Notes: generated by a model not told the origin, from the letters alone. A DNA stretch of 64,000 bases from Paucibacter sp. TC2R-5 (GCF_025717605.1 NZ_JAJIRQ010000002.1:453884-517883), one strand, 5' to 3'; positions 24,931-35,341 are shown, counted from the stretch's first letter. A program made the numbers and translations.

Positions 24931-26118
24931 ATGCTGCCGACACCCTTCCACTTTCCCGCGCTGGATGTCCCCACCCTGCTAACCGTCTACCAGATGGTGG
25001 CAACCCTGATGATGTTGGTCACGGTTGGCGGCGCCTGGGGAACGCGGGGCCGTTACGGCATGTGGTTTTGGGCGGGCGCCTTTGCCAGCGTCGCGCTGGC
25101 CCAGCTTGTACGCAGCTGGCTGCTGGCCGTGGCGCCCCCCAGTCTGCTGACCATGACTGTCGGCCATATTGGCGGCGTGCTTTCCAGCGTTTTGGTGTTG
25201 CTGGGGGTGCGCGCCTTCCTGGGTCTGCCGTTGCGCTGGCAGCCTGCGGCCTTGTTCGCCGGCTTGGTCGCGTTGGGCTCGGTGAGCGCCTTGACCCTGG
25301 GTCAGCCGCTTTGGGTCTCGCTGTCTTTGACCTTGAGCGCCAGCGCCTTGCTGCGCTGCTTCGCACTGCGGCACATTTTCCGTGCGTGGCGCGTCCAGGG
25401 GGGCTTTGCGCTGAGCTTGATGCTGCTCGTGCTGGGCCTGTCGGTGGCGGCCCACGCCCTGCGCGCCCTCACCTCGTCGCCGGGTTTTGCAGGCTCGTCG
25501 GAGCATGCCGTCGCCACCAACAGCGTATGGCTGCTGGTTTTCATCGCCTTGCTGATTGCCCAGGCCTTCGCCGTCCTGCTGCTGCTCAATAGCGAGCTGC
25601 AACGCAGCCTCTGGTCGATGATAGAGATCGACCCCTTGACCGGCCTGCTCAACCGGCGCGGCCTGAAGAACCGCGTCGGCCGCCTGCGTCAACGCGGCGC
25701 CGGCGACAAGGCCGAGCTCGGCATGGTGGTCGCGATGATTGATTTTGATCACTTCAAAGACATCAATGACCGCCACGGCCACGCCGCCGGCGACGCCGTG
25801 CTACGCGGCCTGGGCAGACTGCTGCTCAGCCATGTGCGGCCCAATGATCTAGCCGTGCGCATGGGCGGGGAGGAGTTTGCGGTGGTCTGGCAAGAAGTCA
25901 GCGCCGAGGACGCGGTCAAGCTGGCCGAGCGCTTGCGCCTAAGCGTCGCCGACGAGATCTTCAGCACCGAAGCCGGCGCCATCCAATGCACGGTCAGCAT
26001 TGGCATTGCGATGCCGCGCAGCCAGGATGAAGCGGTCGACGACCTGCTCGGCCGCGCCGACGCCGCGCTGTACAAGGCCAAACGCGAGGGCCGCAACCGG
26101 GTCGAGCGGGCCTATTGA
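24931..26118 (+). CDS. membrane diguanylate cyclase
   Basis: A 395-residue protein with about six transmembrane helices in the first 225 residues and a C-terminal GGDEF domain. The active-site motif is MGGEEF, an accepted functional variant. An RxxD inhibitory site (RPND) lies five residues before it, so product feedback is likely. The segment DPLTGLLNRRGL opens the domain, and FDHFKDINDRHGHAAGDAVL holds the metal-binding Asp. It synthesises cyclic di-GMP; the membrane part is an unclassified sensor. It is the second c-di-GMP enzyme in 12 kb. Confidence 0.92.
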   Translation: MLPTPFHFPALDVPTLLTVYQMVATLMMLVTVGGAWGTRGRYGMWFWAGAFASVALAQLVRSWLLAVAPPSLLTMTVGHIGGVLSSVLVLLGVRAFLGLPLRWQPAALFAGLVALGSVSALTLGQPLWVSLSLTLSASALLRCFALRHIFRAWRVQGGFALSLMLLVLGLSVAAHALRALTSSPGFAGSSEHAVATNSVWLLVFIALLIAQAFAVLLLLNSELQRSLWSMIEIDPLTGLLNRRGLKNRVGRLRQRGAGDKAELGMVVAMIDFDHFKDINDRHGHAAGDAVLRGLGRLLLSHVRPNDLAVRMGGEEFAVVWQEVSAEDAVKLAERLRLSVADEIFSTEAGAIQCTVSIGIAMPRSQDEAVDDLLGRADAALYKAKREGRNRVERAY

Positions 26119-26249
26119 GGTGCAGTGAGGCGGCTTGAATCGGCGTCTGCCGGGGCAGGATAACCGGCCGAAAGCCCCGGCTCATCGGCGCTTTGTCAAT
26201 TTGGGGCCACCCTATCATCACGGGAACTAACGCTCCACAGACCCTCGCC

Positions 26250-28313
26250 ATGCACAGCCCCTTCCCCTCCGCGTCCAGTTTGCCGGGCCGCAGCGTGCGG
26301 CGCAGCGTCAAGGCGGGTATATCGCTGCTTGGGGCCGCGCCCGCCTTGGCATTGAGCCTGCTTTGCGCCCTGACGCTGAGCGCCTGCGGCGGCGGGGGTG
26401 GTAGCGCCGACAGCGGCGGCAGCCCGAATCCCGGCACCACGACCCCTGGCGTCACGACCTTCACCGTGACGCCCACGCTCAACGGTGTCGCGGCCCTGGG
26501 CGCGCCCCTGACCAATGCCCAGGTCAAGGTGATGGACGGTAACGGTGCGGTCGTCGGCTCGGCCAGCACCCGCCCCAGCGACGGCTCCTACAGCCTGAGC
26601 CTCAGCAACAAGGTCTTGAAAGCGCCGCTGCTGGTGCAAGTCAGCGGCATTGACGCGGCCGGCAACCCGCAGGTGCTGCATTCGGCCGTCCCCATCATGG
26701 ACGCGGCCAAGCCGGCCATGACGGCCAATATCACGCCGCTCAGCAATGCCATCGTGGCCCTGGCCCTGGGCAGCGACCCTCAGCCGGTGTTTGCCAGCTC
26801 GGCGGCCAGCGCGGCGGCCATGGCCGCGCCCGCAGCTTCGGCCGCCAGCGCGGCCGGCGAGTTCGTCAAGAGCATGATCAAAACCCAGCTCAGCGACCTC
26901 AAGTTCACCAACGCGGCTGCGCTGGACCTGCTCGGCGATGCCAGCTTTGCGGCCGACAAGAGCGCGCAAGATCTGCTGCTGGAATCCTTGCGCGTACAGC
27001 TGAGCAAGAACAACAAGGGCGTCGAGCAACTGCTGATCAGCAACAAGCTCAGCACCAGCCCCACGCCCGAGGTCCAAGTGAGCTTGGCTGCGGCCCAAAC
27101 CGAGTTGCTCAAAACCACCGGCGGCACGCCGGCCACGGCCATCACCTCGACGCTGAAGCTGGCCTCGACCGCCAAGGCGACGCTGGACAATCTGCCCCTG
27201 CTGGACGAGTTGGCCAAGGGTCTGAACGCCTTGATCTCGCAGGGCAAGACCGCCGCTGACTTCAAAGCGGCCGCCCAGCTGAGCGCCTACACCCAGCACA
27301 ACAGCGGCGACAAGGACGCCATCGCCGCCAAGCTGGCCGACTTTGCAATCAAAAAGGGCCAACTGGGCCGCTTCATGGTGACCGGCTGCGCCGACGACGC
27401 ACTGCTGGTGGGTCTGTGCAAAAAGGTGCTGGTGTCGGCCAATGTCAGCGATGCCAGCGGCGCTTTGCTGGCCCAGTTCAGCGATGCCGTTTCCTTCACC
27501 AAGGGCGCCAATGCCACCACGCCGGGCCAATGGGGCCTGGTCGGCAATGGCAAGGGCTTTGCCGTCAACGTCTACCCGGTCAGCGTGATCCACTTGGGCA
27601 ACGACGGAGCGGCCATTGCGGCAGGCGCGGCCGGCTCCGCCCCCAACCCCTGGGTCGGCATCCAAGTCGCCATTCAAGGGCAGAGCACGACGGCCACGCC
27701 GACCAAGCTCATGGACACCGCCACCGTGCAGCTGCAAAGTGGCTACAGCATTCCCTTTGCCTATTGCAGCCGCAAGCTCTTGTGCCTGTCCGATACACCG
27801 GGCGCCACCTCGGTCAAGCCCACCGGCAGCATCACCGAGCTGGTCCTCAAGCAGTCGGCCCTGGGCTGGCTGGGCAGCGCCGAAAGCCAGCGCGGCGCCA
27901 AATACACCGCCAGCTTCACGCTGGATGACAAGCCCTTGGCCGAAACCCGGGTCGCCTATTTGCCGGCGGATGTGCCGACGGACGCCCCGACGGCACGCTT
28001 CCCCGCCATCGACGGCTTGAGCAGCGGCAAGCCGCTGACGGCCGAGGCCATACGGGCCGGCTTGACGATCAACTTCGCCACTTGGGCGGCCGCCAACCCC
28101 GATATGCGCTTGATCAGCGTGCGGGTCTTGTTGGTCGGTTGGATCTTGCCCTTGTTCGTCGACACCGAGCCACCGAATGCACCGCTCACCACCTTGACGC
28201 TGGCACCGGTCGCTCTGCCCAACTCCGCCACCGTCTCGGCCGAGTTCTGGCTCGGCGCACAAGACTCGGCCGGGCGGCGTTTCTACACCCGCTACGCCCT
28301 GCCGACGCAGTAA
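26250..28313 (+). CDS. large exported lipoprotein of unknown function
   Basis: A 687-residue lipoprotein. A long signal with a basic start (about 1-49) ends in the lipobox LSAC, followed by a flexible GGGGGSADSGGSPNPG linker. The next about 70 residues (GAPLTNAQVKVMDGNGAVVG, then DGSYSLSL) look like a carboxypeptidase-type regulatory or Ig-like domain, common in surface proteins. The rest is not recognisable: an Ala-rich helical middle and a C-terminal part with two CxxxxC-type cysteines (CADDALLVGLC). I use the ATG at 26250 because it opens the signal peptide. It is probably anchored in the outer membrane. Confidence 0.78.
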   Translation: MHSPFPSASSLPGRSVRRSVKAGISLLGAAPALALSLLCALTLSACGGGGGSADSGGSPNPGTTTPGVTTFTVTPTLNGVAALGAPLTNAQVKVMDGNGAVVGSASTRPSDGSYSLSLSNKVLKAPLLVQVSGIDAAGNPQVLHSAVPIMDAAKPAMTANITPLSNAIVALALGSDPQPVFASSAASAAAMAAPAASAASAAGEFVKSMIKTQLSDLKFTNAAALDLLGDASFAADKSAQDLLLESLRVQLSKNNKGVEQLLISNKLSTSPTPEVQVSLAAAQTELLKTTGGTPATAITSTLKLASTAKATLDNLPLLDELAKGLNALISQGKTAADFKAAAQLSAYTQHNSGDKDAIAAKLADFAIKKGQLGRFMVTGCADDALLVGLCKKVLVSANVSDASGALLAQFSDAVSFTKGANATTPGQWGLVGNGKGFAVNVYPVSVIHLGNDGAAIAAGAAGSAPNPWVGIQVAIQGQSTTATPTKLMDTATVQLQSGYSIPFAYCSRKLLCLSDTPGATSVKPTGSITELVLKQSALGWLGSAESQRGAKYTASFTLDDKPLAETRVAYLPADVPTDAPTARFPAIDGLSSGKPLTAEAIRAGLTINFATWAAANPDMRLISVRVLLVGWILPLFVDTEPPNAPLTTLTLAPVALPNSATVSAEFWLGAQDSAGRRFYTRYALPTQ

Positions 28314-28394
28314 GCAGGGGAGGCCCGGGCCGTGATCGCGGCAGGCCCTAGAAATACGTTTATGCTCAGGCCCGGAAGCCTGACCTAACGTCCC

Positions 28395-29909
28395 ATGCAC
28401 ACTCTCCGACAGCAGCTCGTGTTGACCACTGCGGTGGTGTTTTCGATCGCCACGCTGGTCATCTTGGTGGCCGCGCGCTGGATAGTCGCGGGCGCCATGG
28501 CGCAAGAAACCGCTCGCGCCGGAGAACGCAGCGCCTCGCTGCTGTCGGCATCGCTGGCGCCGATGTTGGCCGAGTCCGACCTGGCCTCGATCGAAGAATT
28601 GGCCCAGGCCCTGGTGCAGCGCGGCGACTTCAGTTACGTGCAAATCAGCGATGCGCGAGGCGCCAAGCTCGCCAGCGTAGGGCCGGCGCAAGGCAGCGAT
28701 GCACAGGGCTTTGTGCGCGATCTGCGCATGGGCACGCGAATCTACGGCCAGGCCAGCTTTGGCATCGCCCGCACCGGCGAACGCCAGGCAGCCCAGCAGG
28801 TGCAGTGGCAGTTGCTGGCGCTGTGCCTGGGCACGCTGCTGCTGGCCGCCGCCTCGCAAGTGCTGGTAGCGCGCCTGCTCACCAAGCGGCTGGAGGCCTT
28901 GCGCGAGGGTGCCGACCGCATGGCCGCCGGCGAACCCAATGTGCAGATCGAGGCGAGCGGCAGCAACGAGCTGGCGCAACTGGCCGGCGCTTTCAACCAA
29001 ATGTCGAGTGCGCTGTCCGAGCGTTTCAAGGCGCAGCAGGCCGCCGAGCTGTCTTTGCAGCAGGCCAATGAGGCGCTGGAGCAGCGCGTTGCGCAGCGCA
29101 CCGAACACCTGGAACAAACCCTCGCCCGCCTGTGTCAAACCCAGGACGAATTGGTCGAAGCGCAAAAGCTGGCCTCACTGGGCGCCTTGGTGGCAGGCAT
29201 CTCGCATGAGCTCAACACGCCGATCGGCAACGCGGTGACGGCCGCCTCATCGCTGCAAAGCCTGATGAAAGACACCGCGCAGCTGGTGCAAGCACAGCAG
29301 GTCTCGCGCCGGGGCCTGAGCGAAGCGCTGCACAGCGGCGAGCAGATGGCCGGCTTGGTCTTGCGCGCGACGCAAAAGGCAGCGGGCTTGATCAGCAGCT
29401 TCAAGCGCGTGGCCGTCGATGACAGCAGTCAGCATCGCCGCAAGTTCGATCTGCGCGAGGTTTTGGAGGATTTGGTCTTGAGCTTTGGCCCCGGGCTCAA
29501 GCGCAGCCAAACGCGGGTCGAGCTGTTGGTACCGCATGGCATCGAGCTGGACAGTTATCCCGGGCCGCTCGACCAGGTGATAGGCAACTTGATTCAAAAC
29601 GCCGAGCGCCATGCTTTCAACGGCCGATTGGGCGGGCTGGTGCAGATCAGCGCCCAACAGCTGGGCGAGCGGGTCGAACTGCAGGTGCGTGATGACGGCC
29701 AGGGCATGACGGTCGAGTTGCAGACACGCATCTTCGAGCCCTTCTTCACGACCAAGCTGGGCCAGGGTGGCTCGGGCCTGGGCCTGTCCATCGTGCGCAA
29801 TATGGTCGGCGGCCTCTTGGGTGGTCACATCAGCGTGCGCAGCGCGCCTGGCCAAGGCTGCTGTTTCAATATCAACATCCCCTTGGCCGCACCGGCCAGG
29901 CCCATGTGA
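28395..29909 (+). CDS. HAMP-domain sensor histidine kinase
   Basis: A 504-residue kinase: TM helix (about 10-30), periplasmic loop of about 100 residues, second TM (about 138-160), HAMP, coiled coil, then HisKA and HATPase. The phospho-accepting His is in VAGISHELNTPIGNAV. The ATP site has NLIQNAERHAF, DDGQGM and GGSGLGLSIVRNMVGG. No response regulator is encoded beside it. The next gene, 15 bp downstream, is a PhnD-like periplasmic binding protein, so the binding protein may present its ligand to the kinase, as in TorT/TorS-type sensing. Confidence 0.92.
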   Translation: MHTLRQQLVLTTAVVFSIATLVILVAARWIVAGAMAQETARAGERSASLLSASLAPMLAESDLASIEELAQALVQRGDFSYVQISDARGAKLASVGPAQGSDAQGFVRDLRMGTRIYGQASFGIARTGERQAAQQVQWQLLALCLGTLLLAAASQVLVARLLTKRLEALREGADRMAAGEPNVQIEASGSNELAQLAGAFNQMSSALSERFKAQQAAELSLQQANEALEQRVAQRTEHLEQTLARLCQTQDELVEAQKLASLGALVAGISHELNTPIGNAVTAASSLQSLMKDTAQLVQAQQVSRRGLSEALHSGEQMAGLVLRATQKAAGLISSFKRVAVDDSSQHRRKFDLREVLEDLVLSFGPGLKRSQTRVELLVPHGIELDSYPGPLDQVIGNLIQNAERHAFNGRLGGLVQISAQQLGERVELQVRDDGQGMTVELQTRIFEPFFTTKLGQGGSGLGLSIVRNMVGGLLGGHISVRSAPGQGCCFNINIPLAAPARPM

Positions 29910-29924
29910 ATCGGAGCTAGGGCA

Positions 29925-30797
29925 ATGCCTGTTGACCCACGGTATCTACATCGCCGCAACTGCTTGGCTTGGCTGGCGGCCTTCAGCGCTGGCAGCGGCG
30001 TTTTCGCTCAGAGCAGCGCCAGCAGCGACCCGAGCCCCATCGTCTTTGGCATGGTGCCCTACCTGCCGGTGCAACAGTTGGTGCGCCTGTATGAGCCGGT
30101 CGTGAACTTGTTCGAGCGAACTTTGAGCAAACCCAGCCGCCTGGCCTCGGCGCCGGACTTTGAGCAGTTCATCGAGCGCGCCCGGCGCGGTGAGTTTGAC
30201 CTGGTCGGCGCTTCACCCCATGTGGCGCGCATCCTGCACCGCGAAGCGGGTTTCTTGCCCCTGGTGCGCGCGACCGCGCCGCTGGAGCCGCTGCTGATCG
30301 TGCCGCTGGACAGCCCGGTCAAGCGCTTGCAAGACCTGCAGCAGCAAGCGGTCTTGATGGCCGACCCATTTGCCGTGCATGCGCTGATCGCCCTGCGCGA
30401 GATGCGCGACCAAGGTTTGGTGCCGGGGCGTGATTTCAAACTGCTGGTGGCCGGCACCCAGCGCAATGCCGTGCAGCGCATGCTCAAGGGCGACGCGGCG
30501 GCCGCCGTCGGCTCGGCTTCCACCTTGGGCATCTTGCCGGCCGAGCTGAGCGGGCGCTTTCGGGTGCTGCTGCGCGCGCCCAAGGGGCTCACGCCCATGG
30601 CCTATATGGCGCATCCACGCCTGCGGCCACAACTTGAGCGTCTGAAACAAGCCCTGCTGGCCTTCCCGGCCACACCCGAGGGCCAAGCCATGCTCAAGGC
30701 CGCTCAACATGATGGCTTGGTCACCTTGACCGACGCCGAGTTGGCCAGCGTGGATCCGCTGGTGGTGGAGTTTTACAAGCAGCGCGGGGCGGCTTGA
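29925..30797 (+). CDS. PhnD-like periplasmic substrate-binding protein
   Basis: A 290-residue exported protein with a signal peptide (cleavage near VFAQSSAS). The family pattern is clear: FGMVPYLPVQQLVRLYEPVV near the start, then FEQFIERARRGEFDLVGASP and a central ALREMRDQGLVPGRDF. The family binds phosphate, phosphite or phosphonates for ABC importers, but no permease or ATPase is encoded nearby. Its coupling to the histidine kinase gene, with GGAG before the ATG, points to a sensory rather than a transport role. The ligand is unknown. Confidence 0.85.
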   Translation: MPVDPRYLHRRNCLAWLAAFSAGSGVFAQSSASSDPSPIVFGMVPYLPVQQLVRLYEPVVNLFERTLSKPSRLASAPDFEQFIERARRGEFDLVGASPHVARILHREAGFLPLVRATAPLEPLLIVPLDSPVKRLQDLQQQAVLMADPFAVHALIALREMRDQGLVPGRDFKLLVAGTQRNAVQRMLKGDAAAAVGSASTLGILPAELSGRFRVLLRAPKGLTPMAYMAHPRLRPQLERLKQALLAFPATPEGQAMLKAAQHDGLVTLTDAELASVDPLVVEFYKQRGAA

Positions 30798-30809
30798 AGA
30801 CAATTCAAA

Positions 30810-30835
30810 GCAAAACGCGCCGCAGCGCGTTTTGC
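30810..30835. terminator. bidirectional terminator between convergent genes
   Basis: GCAAAACGCGC, loop CGCA, GCGCGTTTTGC: a perfect 11-bp stem with a tetraloop, located between the convergent PhnD-like and GST genes. The A/T-rich base of the stem gives a short T run on both strands, as expected for a two-way terminator. Confidence 0.85.
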
Positions 30836-30864
30836 TCAATGGATGGTAGCAGGCGACTAGCGGC

Positions 30865-31473
30865 TTACTTCAGCAGGCCCTCGGCCTTCATCGCCGCGAT
30901 CACCGCCGGGCGCGCCGCGACACGGGCGCGGAAGGCCACCAGATTCGGGTAGCCGGCAACATCCACGCCCACGTATTGACCCCAGTTGCTGACCACAAAC
31001 AAATAGGCGTCGGCCACGCTGAACTGCTCGCCCATCAGGAACTGCTTGCCTTCGAGCTGTTCATTGACCCAGGCAAAGCGCTCGGCCAGCTTGGCCCGCA
31101 CCTGCGGCTTGTACTCTTCGGTCGTGGCGGGGTTGAACAGCGGCGAAAAGCCCTTGTGCAGCTCGGAGGTGATGAAGTTCAACCACTCCTGCAGGCGGTA
31201 GCGCGCCATCGTGCCATTGGCCGGCGCCAGGTTCTTGTCAGGCGCTTGGTCGGCAATGTATTGGACGATGGCCGGGCCTTCGGTCAGGCGCTCGCCATTG
31301 TCCAGCTCCAGCACCGGTACCGAACCCTTGGCGTTGATGGTGTAGAAGTCGGTGCCATCGGCGAGCTTCTTGGACTTGGTGCTGGCCAGCACCAGTTCAA
31401 ACTTCAGGCCCGCTTCAAGCAGGGCAATATGCGGCGACAGCGAGCAGGCACCGGGACTGTAATAGAGCTTCAT
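30865..31473 (-). CDS. beta-class glutathione S-transferase
   Basis: A 202-residue cytosolic GST. The N-terminal thioredoxin-fold part begins MKLYYSPGACSLSPHIA, with Cys10 at the position of the catalytic cysteine of beta-class GSTs. The glutathione-binding GSVPVLELDNGERLTEGPAI segment and the C-terminal helical domain (FSVADAYLFVVSNW) are typical. It conjugates or reduces electrophilic substrates with glutathione. The start at 31473 has AAGGAA eight bases upstream; the frame continues upstream without a family-like sequence. Confidence 0.93.
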   Translation of the reverse strand: MKLYYSPGACSLSPHIALLEAGLKFELVLASTKSKKLADGTDFYTINAKGSVPVLELDNGERLTEGPAIVQYIADQAPDKNLAPANGTMARYRLQEWLNFITSELHKGFSPLFNPATTEEYKPQVRAKLAERFAWVNEQLEGKQFLMGEQFSVADAYLFVVSNWGQYVGVDVAGYPNLVAFRARVAARPAVIAAMKAEGLLK

Positions 31474-31576
31474 AACGGGGATTCCTTGCGGGTTGAGTAA
31501 CTGAGCAAGCGTACGCCGAAAAGAATTCACCCGCATGACGTCGCCCTTTCGCGTTTGATCTGAGCAAACTCACATC

Positions 31577-31646
31577 GGAAATTGGGGTCAGGTTGGAAAT
31601 TGGGGTCAGGTTCATTTAATTCTCCCCAAGAAATGAACCTGACCCC
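31577..31646. repeat. tandem and inverted GGGGTCAGGTT repeat element
   Basis: GGAAATTGGGGTCAGGTT occurs twice in tandem (31577-31594 and 31595-31612). The second copy continues as GGGGTCAGGTTCATTT (31602-31617), followed after 13 bp by its exact reverse complement AAATGAACCTGACCCC (31631-31646). The arms extend outward with one mismatch. Such TGGGGTCAGG-containing hairpins resemble the terminal repeats mobilised by REP-associated tyrosine transposases; no transposase gene is in this window. Confidence 0.75.
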
Positions 31647-31738
31647 ATTTTCAAACATGCAAAATTGACACAGAACAAGACGCTAACCGAGCCGTGAAAG
31701 TAGATTGATGTTTTTGCAAAACCCAGCACCAAGCCTCT

Positions 31739-33013
31739 ATGAAAACTGATCTGTCCACAAGGCTGAAGACGCTGGGTTGGAAGTGGCAATTGGTATTGCT
31801 GGCCTTGCTGCTGGGTTTGGCGGCGCTGGCTTGGCGCAGCTGGCGCGGCCCGGAGGTCACGACGAGCACGGTGCTGCGCCGCGACTTTGTGCAGTCGGTG
31901 GTGGCCAGCGGGCGCGTGGAGACCCCGCACCGCGCCGATATCGCGGCACAGATCACCGGCACCGTCGCGCGCGTGCCCGTCGCACAGGGCAGCCAGGTCG
32001 CAGCAGGGGACTTGCTGATTGAACTGGAATCCACCGAGTTGCGCGCCAATCAGCGCCAGGCCGAGTTGGCGGTGCAGCAGGCCTTGGCCCGCGTGCGCCA
32101 GGTCGGGGAGCTGCAAGCGCCGGTGGCCGAGCAGCAGCTGCGCCAGGCGCAAGCCAGCTTGACGAACGCCAAATCGCAGCTGAACCGGCAGCAGGCCTTG
32201 TTCGAGCAAGGCTTTATTGGCGAGGCCGCCCTGGAGCAGGCTCGCACCACGCTGGCCTTGACGGAAGCGCAATGGCGCTTGAGCCAAAAGCAGAGCGAGG
32301 CACTGCGACCCAGCGGCAGCGACGCAGCCCTGGCCGAGGCGGCGCTGGCGCAAGCGCGGGCCAGCGCCGAAGCAGCGGCCGCGCGTGCCGCCTACGCCCG
32401 CATCAAGGCGCCGGCCGCCGGCACGCTGATCGGCCGCAAGGTGGAGGTCGGTGACGTGGTGCAGGCCGGCAAGGTCTTGATGACGCTGTCGCCGGCCGGG
32501 CGCACGCAGCTGGTCTTGAGCATCGATGAGCGCAATTTGCGCCTGATCGCGCCCGGCCAGCCGGCGCTGGCGTCGGCCGACGCTTTCCCAGACCAGCGCT
32601 TTGCGGCCAAGCTGGTCTATATCAACCCCGGCGTGAACGCGCAGACCGGCGCGGTCGAGGTCAAGCTCGATGTGCCCGCGCCGCCGCCCTATCTGAGCCA
32701 GGACATGACGGTGTCGGTGGACATCGAGGTGGCACGCCGCCCGCAGGCCTTGCTGCTGCCGCTGGCCGTCGTGCGTGAGCCTCAAAGCGCCGCGCCCTGG
32801 GTGCTGCGTGTGGGCGAGGACGGGCGGGCGCGCCGCCAAAACGTGCGCCTGGGCCTGCGCAGCGGCGGCTATGCCGAGTTGCTGGACGGCCTGGCCGAAG
32901 GCGATCGTCTGGTGCTTGCGGCAGAGCCGGTGAAGGACGGCGCCCGGGTACGCAGCAAGGCGGACGCGCCCACCGCCAAGCCCGGCAGCGCCGCCCTGCC
33001 CGCCGGTCGCTGA
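31739..33013 (+). CDS. MacA/DevB-type periplasmic adaptor of an ABC exporter
   Basis: A 424-residue membrane-fusion protein: N-terminal TM anchor (about 16-33), lipoyl-like halves (SGRVETPHRADIAAQITGTV and APAAGTLIGRKVEVGDVV), a long helical hairpin of about 100 residues, then beta-barrel and membrane-proximal domains. It is first of three genes in the order adaptor-permease-ATPase, as in DevBCA. It should link the inner-membrane permease to an outer-membrane channel, which is not encoded here. The upstream region carries the inverted GGGGTCAGG repeat. Confidence 0.88.
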   Translation: MKTDLSTRLKTLGWKWQLVLLALLLGLAALAWRSWRGPEVTTSTVLRRDFVQSVVASGRVETPHRADIAAQITGTVARVPVAQGSQVAAGDLLIELESTELRANQRQAELAVQQALARVRQVGELQAPVAEQQLRQAQASLTNAKSQLNRQQALFEQGFIGEAALEQARTTLALTEAQWRLSQKQSEALRPSGSDAALAEAALAQARASAEAAAARAAYARIKAPAAGTLIGRKVEVGDVVQAGKVLMTLSPAGRTQLVLSIDERNLRLIAPGQPALASADAFPDQRFAAKLVYINPGVNAQTGAVEVKLDVPAPPPYLSQDMTVSVDIEVARRPQALLLPLAVVREPQSAAPWVLRVGEDGRARRQNVRLGLRSGGYAELLDGLAEGDRLVLAAEPVKDGARVRSKADAPTAKPGSAALPAGR

Positions 33014-33026
33014 AGGCCCGAGCGCC

Positions 33027-34277
33027 ATGGCCCGCCCCCTGCCCTCCGCCTTGCCTTTCGAGTGGATCGTCGCGCTGCGCTTTTTGCGTGAAGGGCGGCT
33101 GCAGACCTTGTTCATCATCATCGGTGTGGCGATTGGCGTGGCGGTGATCGTGTTCATGTCGGCCTTGCTGTCCGGGCTGCAGGGCAACTTCATCCGGCGC
33201 GTGTTGACGGCGCAAGCGCATATTCAGCTGCTGCCGCACCAAGAGGTGACGCGCGCGCTGCGGCCGGCCAGCCCGACCGAGCAGCCGGGCGCCATCATCC
33301 AGCCGCCGCTGCAGCGGCTCAAGTCGATCGACCAATGGCAGGCAGTGGCCACCCAGGTGCGCGCCACGCCGGATGTGCTGGTGGTGTCGCCGCTGACCAG
33401 CGGCTCGGCCCTGGTGCTGCGCGGCAGCGCCAGCCGGGCGATTTCGGTCAACGGCATCGATCCCGATTTGTATTACCGCATCGTTGATCTGAACGACAAG
33501 CTGGTGCGCGGGCGCGCCGATCTGGGCGGCACCGACATCTTGATCGGCACCGATCTGGCCACCGATCTGGGCGTAGACATCGGCGACAAGCTGCGCCTCA
33601 CGACCGCCAACTCGGCCAACGCAGACGCCAGCACCTTGACCATCATCGGCATCTTCGACCTCGGCAACAAAGGCGCCAACCAACGCAGCACCTTTGTGGC
33701 GCGCCATACCGCGCAAAGCCTGCTGGGTCTGCCCGGCGGCGTCACCAGCCTGGATGTGACGGTGCGCGATGTCTACGCGGCCGAAAAGATTGCGCAGTCG
33801 ATCGAGGCCAACACCGGCGTGCAGGCCGACAGCTGGATCAAATCCAGCGCTCAATTCTTCTCGGCCGTCAGCGCGCAGACCACGGCCAACACCGCGATCC
33901 GCTTCTTTGTGGGCCTGTCGGTGGCTTTTGGGATCGCCAGCGTGCTGGTGGTGGTCGTGGTGCAGAAATCGCGCGAGATCGGCATTCTGCGCGCGATGGG
34001 CATTTCGCAAGCGCAGATTCTGCGCGTCTTCTTGCTGCAAGGTGGGCTGCTGGGCTTGGGCGGCTCGCTGGTAGGCAGCGGCGTCGGCGCGCTCGCCTTG
34101 TGGCTGTGGCAGATCTATGCACGCAATGCCGACGGCACGCCGCTGTTTCCGCTGGAGTTCGATCCGAGGCTGTTCGGCGCTGCGCTGCTACTGGCCACGC
34201 TGACGGGCCTGATCGCCGCTTTTGCGCCGGCCCTGCGTGCGGCAAGACTTGACCCCGTGGTGGCCATCCGTGCTTGA
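33027..34277 (+). CDS. MacB/DevC-type ABC exporter permease
   Basis: A 416-residue permease of the FtsX/MacB class: one TM helix near the N-terminus ([21 protein letters not shown]), a large periplasmic domain of about 220 residues, and three C-terminal TM helices ([37 protein letters not shown], and a last one before [15 protein letters not shown]). The C-terminal [10 protein letters not shown] tail is a family hallmark. It couples to the ATPase encoded one base downstream to drive mechanical export through the adaptor. Confidence 0.9.
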   Translation: MARPLPSALPFEWIVALRFLREGRLQTLFIIIGVAIGVAVIVFMSALLSGLQGNFIRRVLTAQAHIQLLPHQEVTRALRPASPTEQPGAIIQPPLQRLKSIDQWQAVATQVRATPDVLVVSPLTSGSALVLRGSASRAISVNGIDPDLYYRIVDLNDKLVRGRADLGGTDILIGTDLATDLGVDIGDKLRLTTANSANADASTLTIIGIFDLGNKGANQRSTFVARHTAQSLLGLPGGVTSLDVTVRDVYAAEKIAQSIEANTGVQADSWIKSSAQFFSAVSAQTTANTAIRFFVGLSVAFGIASVLVVVVVQKSREIGILRAMGISQAQILRVFLLQGGLLGLGGSLVGSGVGALALWLWQIYARNADGTPLFPLEFDPRLFGAALLLATLTGLIAAFAPALRAARLDPVVAIRA

Positions 34278-34278
34278 A

Positions 34279-34983
<705 letters not shown>

Positions 34984-34987
34984 CCGC

Positions 34988-35341
34988 TCAGACTTCTTGC
35001 TCGGGTACGAAAATCCACAACAAGATGTAGACCAGCACGCCGGAGCCGGCAAACAGCGCCAGCACCGTCAGCAGCAAGCGGCAAAGCCAGGACTCGATGC
35101 CGGTCAGCTTGGCGATGCCGCCGCAAACGCCACCGATCCAACGGTCGTCAACACTGCGCCGCAGCTCATTGATGCCGCCCGTTGCGGCGTTGCCCGTGGC
35201 CCGGTAGCCCGACGCTGACCCCGACAAGGCAGGCCCCGCACCGCCCAAGAGACGCTCTTTGGCGCGCGCGAATTCTTCGGCGGTCAAGACACCGCGCTGA
35301 TGCAATTCAGCCAATTTATCCAGCTCGATGCTGTCAGACAT
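34988..35341 (-). CDS. SHOCT-PspC domain membrane protein
   Basis: A 117-residue protein. The N-terminal LDKLAELHQRGVLTAEEFARAK is a SHOCT-type short oligomerisation motif. The C-terminal half is a PspC domain: RWIGGVCGGIAKLTGIESWL, then the TM helix LLLTVLALFAGSGVLVYILLW and the ending FVPEQE. PspC proteins act at the inner membrane in envelope stress. No pspA or pspB is present nearby. It is convergent with the ABC exporter, four bases after its stop. Confidence 0.88.
   Translation of the reverse strand: MSDSIELDKLAELHQRGVLTAEEFARAKERLLGGAGPALSGSASGYRATGNAATGGINELRRSVDDRWIGGVCGGIAKLTGIESWLCRLLLTVLALFAGSGVLVYILLWIFVPEQEV

Noticed and set aside
26196-29165. A 989-codon open frame on the minus strand
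   Set aside because: It is the antisense of the large lipoprotein and the histidine kinase, has the same Gly/Arg/His-rich shadow composition and has no ribosome site.
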